This document shows, piece after piece, positions 1 through 5,213 of a DNA stretch of 9,831 bases. The notes below the pieces were generated by a model, which had not been told where the DNA came from, ran no database searches, and saw only the letters and a list, made by a program, of their open reading frames with translations. Both the position numbers and the translations under genes were made by a program. Source of the stretch: Bacillota bacterium (GTDB lineage Bacteria; Bacillota; Clostridia; UBA1381); the NCBI GenBank assembly GCA_021203665.1, contig JAJQAT010000106.1:1-9831 (forward strand). Direction: 5' to 3'. The first letter of the stretch is position 1, and each line of letters opens with the position of its first letter.

Positions 1-284
1 TTGTAATGTGGCGAATGGCGGAGGCTCCCGATAAAGAGGAAAAGGCAAGGGCGATAAAGGAAAACCTTGAGGCGCTTAAGGATAAAATCGACGTTTTGGT
101 CGATATAGAGGTAGGACTTAATTTTGAAACATCGGACGCCGCGTCCGACGTGGTGCTTGTGTCCACGTTTAAAAGCGCCGAGGATTTAAACGAATATCAA
201 AATCACCCTGCGCATAAGACGGTCGGAACGATGTATGTGCGTCCCAACGTGTCCGAAAGACGCGTATGCGATTATGAATTTTAA
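1..284 (+). CDS. Dabb (stress-responsive A/B barrel) family protein, 5'-truncated
   Basis: The reading frame is open from the first base; an in-frame ATG at 6 is probably internal, because codons before it read (I)V-MWRM, matching the usual KHIVMW beginning of this family. The real start therefore lies a few codons outside the window. The visible protein (about 93 residues) is near the full length of a single Dabb domain (PF07876, roughly 95-100 residues). Supporting features are the N-terminal beta strand, a charged amphipathic helix (about residues 8-30), a DVVLVSTF strand and the YQNHPAHK segment with its conserved histidines. Dabb proteins are small dimeric ferredoxin-like barrels in the cytoplasm; most have no known reaction, so none is assigned. 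The gene is separated from miaB by 63 bases containing a promoter and is probably not in the same transcription unit. Family assignment is good, function unknown. Confidence 0.8.
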   Translation, partial: VMWRMAEAPDKEEKARAIKENLEALKDKIDVLVDIEVGLNFETSDAASDVVLVSTFKSAEDLNEYQNHPAHKTVGTMYVRPNVSERRVCDYEF

Positions 285-286
285 AG

Positions 287-315
287 TTGTATTATCCGGT
301 GAGATATGATACAAT
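287..315 (+). promoter_or_regulatory. Predicted sigma-A-type promoter for miaB
   Basis: A -35-like TTGTAT (287-292) and a -10 TACAAT (310-315) are separated by exactly 17 bases. The -10 is preceded by TG at 307-308, giving an extended -10 (TGATACAAT). Transcription would begin near 321-323, about 25 bases ahead of the miaB ATG, leaving room for the AGGAG at 336-340. The -35 matches consensus at only three of six positions. An overlapping TATGAT (305-310) is an alternative -10 but has no well-placed -35. No operator or riboswitch is visible in the short leader. Confidence 0.55.
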
Positions 316-347
316 AATACTCTGATTTAAAATTTAGGAGAATATAA

Positions 348-1775
348 ATGGCAAAACTGATTACAAAGGAGCAGACAGCGCGCCAGCAAGGCTTTATAAT
401 GAAGCTGAAGGAGGAAAATATGCGCTATGCCGCGCAAAACGGTCATCCGAGGCTTGCGCTTACGGAAACCTACGGCTGTCAGCAAAACGAGAACGACACC
501 GAACGCATACGCGGTATGCTGAAGGAGGCGGGGTTTGAATTTACCTCCGATACCTACGCGGCGGATGTTGTTATATATAATACCTGCGCCGTCCGTGAAA
601 ACGCGGAGCAGAAGGTTTTCGGCAGACTCGGAATTTTAAAGCATATAAAGGAAAACCGTCGGGATATGATTATCGGCATATGCGGCTGTATGGTTCAGCA
701 GGAGCATATCACCGAGAGGATTAAGAGCGTGCATGAGCATGTAGACCTTGTTTTCGGCACTCACGCGCTGTATAAAATGCCGGAGCTTTTATATAAGGCT
801 ATGCACGAAAAAAAGACTGTCGTTGATATAGAGCAGAGCGACGGCGCGATAGCCGAGGATATTCCGATGCTGCGCGACGACGCGAATAAAGCGTGGGTAT
901 CGGTGATGTACGGCTGCAATAATTTTTGCTCGTACTGCATAGTACCGTATGTGCGCGGACGCGAAAGGAGCAGAACTCCCGACGCCGTACTGCGCGAGGT
1001 GAGGGAGCTGGCGGCAAAGGGCTGCACCGAGATTTCACTTCTCGGGCAAAACGTAAATTCCTACGGCAAGGACCTCGATACGGAAACGGATTTTTCCGAC
1101 CTTATCCGAATGGTAAACGATATAGACGGAGTGGAGCGTATACGCTTTATGACGTCGCACCCGAAGGATTTAAGCGATAAGCTCATTCACACAATCGCGG
1201 AATGCGATAAGGTGTGCAAGCAGCTGCATCTTCCGTTCCAGGCGGGTTCGGATAAAATCCTCAGGCAGATGAACAGAAAATATACCAAGGCGGAATATCT
1301 TGAAAAAATCGAAAGGGTTAAGAAGGAAATTCCGAATATCGCGCTTTCCACAGATGTAATCGTGGGATTTCCCACGGAAACAAACGAGGATTTTGAGGAA
1401 ACTCTCGATGTTTTGCGTAAGGTGGAATTTGACAATATATTTTCTTTCATATATTCAAGGCGCGAGGGAACGCCCGCGGCGAAATTGGATTTTGTCCTTA
1501 CCGACGATGAAATTCACAAGAATTTCAACAGATTGCTTGAGGCGCAGAACGAAATCTCAAAACGCAAAAACGACGCGTATGTCGGGCGCGTTGAAAGGGT
1601 GCTTGTCGACGGAGTCAGCAAGACCGATGAAAACGTCCTGTCCGGCAGATGCGACAGCTCAAAAATAGTAAACTTTAAGGGCGATAAGTCCCTTATTGGA
1701 AAATATATAAACGTAAAGATTACAGAATCTCATACGTGGAGTTTGAATGGCGAAGTAATGGAGGATTTAAAATGA
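348..1775 (+). CDS. miaB: tRNA-2-methylthio-N6-dimethylallyladenosine(37) synthase MiaB
   Basis: Radical-SAM methylthiotransferase that adds a 2-methylthio group to N6-isopentenyladenosine-37 of tRNAs reading UNN codons, using S-adenosylmethionine and two [4Fe-4S] clusters. The 475 residues carry a ~35-residue N-terminal extension typical of Firmicutes MiaB, then the UPF0004 domain (about 37-165) with auxiliary-cluster cysteines C44 (TYGCQQNEND), C80 (NTCAVRENA) and C114 (GCMVQQ). The radical-SAM CxxxCxxC is C190/C194/C197 in GCNNFCSYC, followed by PYVRGRERSR. A TRAM RNA-binding domain ends the protein (about 408-475). NTCAVRENA and the N-terminal extension favour MiaB over MtaB or RimO. The ATG at 348 has AGGAG at 336-340, seven bases upstream. 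The stop TGA overlaps the next start (ATGA, 1772-1775), so translation of the two genes is probably coupled. All key residues are intact. MiaA, which makes its substrate, is encoded at 7144-8082. Confidence 0.96.
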   Translation: MAKLITKEQTARQQGFIMKLKEENMRYAAQNGHPRLALTETYGCQQNENDTERIRGMLKEAGFEFTSDTYAADVVIYNTCAVRENAEQKVFGRLGILKHIKENRRDMIIGICGCMVQQEHITERIKSVHEHVDLVFGTHALYKMPELLYKAMHEKKTVVDIEQSDGAIAEDIPMLRDDANKAWVSVMYGCNNFCSYCIVPYVRGRERSRTPDAVLREVRELAAKGCTEISLLGQNVNSYGKDLDTETDFSDLIRMVNDIDGVERIRFMTSHPKDLSDKLIHTIAECDKVCKQLHLPFQAGSDKILRQMNRKYTKAEYLEKIERVKKEIPNIALSTDVIVGFPTETNEDFEETLDVLRKVEFDNIFSFIYSRREGTPAAKLDFVLTDDEIHKNFNRLLEAQNEISKRKNDAYVGRVERVLVDGVSKTDENVLSGRCDSSKIVNFKGDKSLIGKYINVKITESHTWSLNGEVMEDLK

Positions 1776-2152
1776 ACGAAATAATTGAAAAAACAAGAGA
1801 ACTCGGAGAAATGATTCAAAACAGCGAGGAAATGAAGAACGTAAAAAACGCGGAAATTCTACAGGCGAACAACGACGAGGCACAGGAGCTTTTAAAGGCG
1901 TTTAATTTGCAGAGAATGAACCTTGCCCGCGATATGCAGAATGAAAAAATTTCCCGTGAAGAGGCGATAAAAAAGAATAACGAGGCTTTTGAGGAAATGG
2001 TTTCAAAGTCCGAGGTTATAAGCGGATATATAGAGGCAAAGCAGGCATTCGACGCTCTTGTCAATCAAATTAATCAAGTGCTGAATTTCTATATTACCGG
2101 TCAGGACCCGAACTGCACGCATGATTGCAGCACCTGCGGCGGCTGCTGCTAA
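1772..2152 (+). CDS. YlbF/YmcA (RicF/RicA) family protein with C-terminal cysteine cluster
   Basis: A 126-residue, largely helical, charged protein of the Com_YlbF family (PF06133). In Bacillus subtilis the paralogues YmcA (RicA) and YlbF (RicF) join YaaT (RicT) in a complex that binds Fe-S clusters and promotes RNase Y-dependent mRNA processing and developmental switching. The last twelve residues hold five cysteines (C115, C119, C122, C125, C126; pattern C-x3-C-x2-C-x2-CC), a likely metal or Fe-S site. The start at 1772 is chosen over an in-frame ATG at 1736 because GGAGG (1760-1764) sits seven bases before it and it makes the ATGA overlap with miaB; the extra N-terminal codons from 1736 look unlike the family. 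Position next to miaB matches ymcA in Bacillus, but the sequence alone does not tell me which paralogue it is, so no symbol is given. Expected role, inferred from the family: RNA-processing cofactor in the cytoplasm. Confidence 0.85.
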   Translation: MNEIIEKTRELGEMIQNSEEMKNVKNAEILQANNDEAQELLKAFNLQRMNLARDMQNEKISREEAIKKNNEAFEEMVSKSEVISGYIEAKQAFDALVNQINQVLNFYITGQDPNCTHDCSTCGGCC

Positions 2153-2258
2153 AACGCTCATAATTTGCGTCTATCGACCGTTTTCTTTACCTTGCGTACC
2201 GTATGTACGCGGCGGCAAACAATAACGCCCGATATACGCTAAATTCTGAGCGTTTTAG
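2149..2258. repeat. Long imperfect inverted repeat overlapping the ylbF-family stop codon
   Basis: The arms begin with 12 perfect base pairs, ctaaaacgctca (2149-2160) against tgagcgttttag (2247-2258). Pairing continues with aattt/aaatt (2162-2166/2241-2245), gcgt/acgc (2167-2170/2236-2239), tatcg/cgata (2172-2176/2230-2234) and cgtt/aacg (2179-2182/2224-2227), giving about 30 paired positions over a 34-base arm. A second hairpin sits in the middle: gcgtac (2194-2199), loop cgtat, gtacgc (2205-2210). The stop TAA at 2150-2152 is inside the left arm. The RNA could fold into one long hairpin directly after translation ends, protecting the mRNA 3' end or slowing transcription, but no T-run follows, so it is not a standard terminator. 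It may equally be a decayed miniature mobile element. Confidence 0.7.
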
Positions 2259-2283
2259 AAAACACAGCATAATTTCCGGCGAG
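2256..2283 (+). repeat. 28-base direct repeat, copy 1
   Basis: Begins with the 20-base core tagaaaacacagcataattt (2256-2275), identical to the core of the copy at 2532-2559; the following eight bases match at six positions (ccggcgag here, gcggagag there). It abuts and slightly overlaps the right arm of the long inverted repeat. A related shorter form, aaaacgctcataatttgcg, occurs at 2151-2169, and a degenerate inverted form lies at 2237-2256. Confidence 0.75.
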
Positions 2284-2304
2284 CGTGAGCCTCCCTTGTT
2301 AAAG

Positions 2305-2333
2305 GTGAACGATTTGCAAGGCAAATCGTTCAC
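2305..2333. repeat. Perfect 13-bp palindromic hairpin
   Basis: GTGAACGATTTGC (2305-2317), loop AAG (2318-2320), and the exact reverse complement GCAAATCGTTCAC (2321-2333). No T-run follows, so it is not a rho-independent terminator. Flanking bases (ctcccttgttaa before, taagtaggag after) look like imperfectly complementary remnants of a larger stem. The loop region gcaaggc (2316-2322) is also complementary to gccttgc at 2346-2352, so a second, competing pairing is possible. Confidence 0.7.
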
Positions 2334-2394
2334 ATAAGTAGGAGAGCCTTGCAGAGCATAGCCAAAAATGTTGCTTAATTTTGAATACAGTGCA

Positions 2395-2523
2395 ATCCCT
2401 CATCCGTCGGCTGCGCCGACACCTTCCCCCAAGGGAAGGCTAACTATAATTGCCGCTATTTCAAATAAGCCTTCCCCCGAGGGGAAGGTGGCACCCGCCA
2501 AAGGCGGGTGACGGATGAGGGAT
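2395..2523. mobile_element. MITE-like element with 14-bp terminal inverted repeats
   Basis: Perfect terminal inverted repeats atccctcatccgtc (2395-2408) and gacggatgagggat (2510-2523) bound a 129-base segment with no coding capacity. Each end then carries two hairpins in the same order. At the left these are GTCGGC/GCCGAC (2406-2420) and CCTTCCC/GGGAAGG (2422-2439). At the right, reading inward, they are CACCCGCC/GGCGGGTG (2492-2510) and CCTTCCCC/GGGGAAGG (2470-2488). The outer hairpins differ in sequence but keep the palindrome, and the inner ones are near-complements of each other. This is the form of a non-autonomous mobile or REP-like element. From memory, similar CCCTCATCCGTC...CCTTCCCC repeats are common in gut Clostridia, which I cannot confirm here. 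I see no clear target-site duplication. A TATAAT at 2445-2450 in the centre has no matching -35. Confidence 0.7.
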
Positions 2524-2531
2524 ACGGACGA

Positions 2532-2559
2532 TAGAAAACACAGCATAATTTGCGGAGAG
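2532..2559 (+). repeat. 28-base direct repeat, copy 2
   Basis: Second copy of the repeat at 2256-2283, 276 bases downstream, with an identical 20-base core (2532-2551) and two mismatches in the last eight bases. It begins nine bases after the right end of the MITE-like element. The two copies thus bracket the 13-bp palindrome and the MITE-like element, as expected if one locus was duplicated or if two related short elements inserted nearby. Confidence 0.75.
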
Positions 2560-2565
2560 TTTTTG

Positions 2566-2588
2566 GTTCTTTTTGCCGCAAAAAGAAC
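2566..2588 (+). promoter_or_regulatory. Hairpin immediately upstream of the mutS ribosome binding site
   Basis: GTTCTTTTT (2566-2574), loop GCCGC, and AAAAAGAAC (2580-2588) form a perfect 9-bp stem that ends 11 bases before the AAGGAGA (2600-2606) of mutS. It could shield the 5' end of a processed mutS message or be part of a repeat. Only the structure is seen; any regulatory effect is inference. Confidence 0.45.
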
Positions 2589-2614
2589 ACAAGAGAGATA
2601 AGGAGAAAGCTGAA

Positions 2615-5212
2615 ATGGCAAAAGAGCAAATGACGCCGATGATGGCTCAGTACCTGAAAACAAAGGAGGAATATCCGGACAGTATTCTGTTTTACCGTCT
2701 GGGAGATTTCTATGAGATGTTTTTTGACGATGCCATAAAAGCCTCCAAGGAGCTGGAAATAGCGCTTACAGGCAAGAACTGCGGAATGAAGGAGCGCGCG
2801 CCTATGTGCGGCGTTCCGTTTCACAGCGCCTCGGTTTACATCGCGAAGCTGATAGAAAAGGGCTACAAGGTTGCCATATGCGAGCAGGTTGAGGACCCGA
2901 AGACGGCAAGCGGCATTGTAAAGCGCGAGGTTATCCGCGTTGTCACGCCGGGCACCGTTATTGACGAGGAGCTTCTTGACGAAAAAACGAATAATTATCT
3001 TGCCGTAATATACAGCCAAAGGGATATTTTCGGCTTTGCCGTATCGGACATTTCCACGGGAGAGATTTACACCACCGAAATCAAGGGCGCGGACGAAACG
3101 CTTAACGAGATTGCGCGTTACGAGCCAAAGGAAATACTTGTAAACAGCGTCGCGGCGGACAAGCTGTCGGGACAGGTGGAATTGAGATTTCATATAACAC
3201 CGGACGAATGCAAGGACGAATTTTTTGAAAGCTCGCTTTTTGAGGAAAAAATACTGAATATGTTCGGGAAAAGCTCTCTGTCCGAAGCAGGACTTGCGGA
3301 TAAGCCCTATTCCGTATGCGCGGTGGGCGCGATGATAGTGTATCTTGAGCATACTCAGAAAACGAGTCTTACATATATCAATACCATAAACACCTATGAG
3401 GTGAATCAATATATGGATATTGACGTGAACACGCGCCGAAATCTTGAAATAACGGAAACCATGCGCGACAAAATGAAAAAGGGCTCGCTTTTGTGGGTAT
3501 TGGACAACACCGAAACCTCGATGGGCGCGCGCCTTTTAAAGCAGTGGGTGGAAAAGCCGCTGCTCAATCCGATTGAGATAAACAAAAGGCTGTATTCGGT
3601 AAAGGAGCTTACGGATAATGTTATGCTGCGCGGCGATCTTTCGGAGGTGCTTGCGGGAACATACGACATATCCCGAATCATAAGCCGCGTGTCGCTTGGG
3701 ACGGTGACGCCGAGGGACTTAATCGCGCTGAAGATGACGCTTTTAAAGCTGCCGGAGCTTGAATACACCCTCAGCACCGTAAAATCACCGATGCTTGCGG
3801 ATATGCGAAGGAATTTTGACCTGCTTGAGGATGTGCGTGATTTGCTCGAAAGAGCGATAGCGGACGAGCCGCCCTCGCTCCTGAGGGACGGAAACGTAAT
3901 AAAAGAGGGATTTAATGAGGAAATCGATAAGCTCCGCCTTGCCATGCGCGACGGCAAGAAGTGGCTCGCGTCGGTTGAAAGCGAGGAACGCGCCGCGACC
4001 GGCATAAGCAAGCTGAAGGTCGGCTATAACAAGGTTTTCGGCTATTATATCGAGGTTACAAAGTCGAATATAAAGGACGTGCCGGAGCATTATATAAGGA
4101 AACAAACGCTTGCAAACTGCGAGAGATATATAACGCCCAAGCTTAAGGAAATAGAAAATACGATTCTCGGCGCGTCGGAAAAAATCGCGACGCTTGAGGG
4201 CTATGTGTTTGAGCAGGTGAGAGTAAGTGTAAGCAAGGAGATAGAGCGCTTAAAGCGCGCGGCAAGCATAATTGCGACCGCGGATGTTCTGCTGTCGCTC
4301 GCGCAGACGGCGTACAAGAATAATTATACAATGCCGGAAATTTCCGATAACGGAAAAATAGAAATCACCGAGGGCAGACACCCCGTTGTGGAAAAAATGT
4401 CGAAGAAAACGATGTTTGTGCCGAATGATACTCTTTTGAATACCGACGAGGACAGAATGCTTATAATCACAGGTCCGAATATGGCGGGTAAGTCAACATA
4501 TATGCGTCAGGTCGCTCTGATAACGCTTATGGCGCAGATAGGCAGCTTTGTGCCGGCGAAATCGGCTAAAATAGGAATTGTTGATAAAATTTTCACAAGA
4601 GTGGGCGCGTCGGACGATATTTCATCGGGACAGAGCACGTTTATGCTTGAAATGAGCGAGGTAAGCCACATATTGAAAAACGCCACATCCAAATCGCTGA
4701 TTATACTTGACGAAATCGGCAGGGGCACAAGCACATTTGACGGTCTTTCAATAGCGTGGGCGGTTGTGGAGTATATTCATAACAAGCGCAAAATCGGCGC
4801 GAAAACTCTTTTCGCGACGCATTACCACGAGCTTACCGAGCTTGAGGACGAGCTTGACGGAGTTAAAAATTACAGAATAGCCGTGAAAAAGCGCGGCGAC
4901 GATATTATATTTTTGCGAAAGATTGTTCGCGGCGGAGCGGACGACAGCTACGGCATAGAGGTGGCGGCGCTCGCGGGTGTTCCCAAGGAGGTAATAAAGG
5001 GCGCGAAGAAGATTTTGCGTAAGATTGAGAACGATGAAATCGCGGTCGAGCATACGAAAAAGGAACCGGAGCCGACCAATCAGATAGGCTTTGGCGACGG
5101 CGCGGCAATCGAAATCGCAAACGAGCTTAAAACGATGGACGTTACGACCTTCACGCCGATTGAGGCGATGAACAAGCTATATGAGCTGTCCAATAAAGCC
5201 AAGGAGATTTAA
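2615..5212 (+). CDS. mutS: DNA mismatch repair protein MutS
   Basis: ATPase that clamps on DNA, recognises mismatches and small loops, and recruits MutL. The 865 residues are close to the 850-860 usual for MutS1. The mismatch-reading domain has the Phe-x-Glu wedge F32-Y33-E34 in GDFYEMF. Connector, core and clamp domains follow (about 125-575), then the ATPase with Walker A GPNMAGKST (620-628, K626), Walker B LIILDEIGRG (D699, E700) and the ATHYHEL histidine switch (H736). The C-terminal part contains the helix-turn-helix dimer region. There are no frameshifts or missing key residues. The ATG at 2615 has AAGGAGA (2600-2606) eight bases upstream; an in-frame TTG at 2573 lies inside the upstream hairpin and would add an unlike 14-residue tail, so it is rejected. 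mutL starts one base after the stop, with its ribosome binding site inside the end of mutS. Confidence 0.98.
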   Translation: MAKEQMTPMMAQYLKTKEEYPDSILFYRLGDFYEMFFDDAIKASKELEIALTGKNCGMKERAPMCGVPFHSASVYIAKLIEKGYKVAICEQVEDPKTASGIVKREVIRVVTPGTVIDEELLDEKTNNYLAVIYSQRDIFGFAVSDISTGEIYTTEIKGADETLNEIARYEPKEILVNSVAADKLSGQVELRFHITPDECKDEFFESSLFEEKILNMFGKSSLSEAGLADKPYSVCAVGAMIVYLEHTQKTSLTYINTINTYEVNQYMDIDVNTRRNLEITETMRDKMKKGSLLWVLDNTETSMGARLLKQWVEKPLLNPIEINKRLYSVKELTDNVMLRGDLSEVLAGTYDISRIISRVSLGTVTPRDLIALKMTLLKLPELEYTLSTVKSPMLADMRRNFDLLEDVRDLLERAIADEPPSLLRDGNVIKEGFNEEIDKLRLAMRDGKKWLASVESEERAATGISKLKVGYNKVFGYYIEVTKSNIKDVPEHYIRKQTLANCERYITPKLKEIENTILGASEKIATLEGYVFEQVRVSVSKEIERLKRAASIIATADVLLSLAQTAYKNNYTMPEISDNGKIEITEGRHPVVEKMSKKTMFVPNDTLLNTDEDRMLIITGPNMAGKSTYMRQVALITLMAQIGSFVPAKSAKIGIVDKIFTRVGASDDISSGQSTFMLEMSEVSHILKNATSKSLIILDEIGRGTSTFDGLSIAWAVVEYIHNKRKIGAKTLFATHYHELTELEDELDGVKNYRIAVKKRGDDIIFLRKIVRGGADDSYGIEVAALAGVPKEVIKGAKKILRKIENDEIAVEHTKKEPEPTNQIGFGDGAAIEIANELKTMDVTTFTPIEAMNKLYELSNKAKEI

Positions 5213-5213
5213 A

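Larger units (their letters stand above)
2153..2614. other. Gene-free intergenic region filled with repeats and hairpins
   Basis: This is the only long gap in an otherwise tightly packed cluster, lying where Bacillus carries cotE between ymcA and mutS. I see no credible coding region on either strand; the open frames here run through palindromes or extend antisense into mutS. Its contents, annotated separately, are a long inverted repeat, a 28-base direct repeat in two copies, a 29-base palindrome, a MITE-like element, and a hairpin before mutS. No canonical hairpin-plus-T-run terminator for the upstream genes and no convincing promoter for mutS is visible, so whether the transcript reads through is open. 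Confidence 0.75.

Noticed and set aside
1736..1771. Upstream ATG that would lengthen the YlbF/YmcA-family protein by 12 residues
   Set aside because: It lies within miaB with no ribosome binding site at the right distance, whereas the start at 1772 has GGAGG seven bases away and the ATGA overlap.
2194..2210. Hairpin gcgtac/gtacgc as a terminator after the ylbF-family gene
   Set aside because: Only six base pairs and followed by ggcggcaaac rather than a T-run.
2305..2333. SOS (LexA) operator ahead of mutS
   Set aside because: GAAC and GTTC are present but separated by 17 bases, not the short spacing of the Firmicutes GAAC-N4-GTTC box; the symmetry is that of a hairpin.
2445..2450. Perfect TATAAT in the centre of the MITE-like element as an outward promoter for mutS
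   Set aside because: The bases 16-18 upstream are C-rich hairpin sequence (accttccc) with no -35 and there is no extended -10; a lone hexamer in an AT-rich loop is expected by chance.
2149..2559. CRISPR-like array made of the repeated aaaac...cataattt units
   Set aside because: Copies are unevenly spaced, partly inverted and diverged, with no regular spacers and no cas genes.
2456..3409. 317-residue open frame on the minus strand across the repeat region and the 5' part of mutS
   Set aside because: Antisense to the well-supported mutS, begins inside it and ends in the MITE-like element; the translation is Arg/His/Tyr-rich with no recognisable domain, as expected for an antisense shadow.
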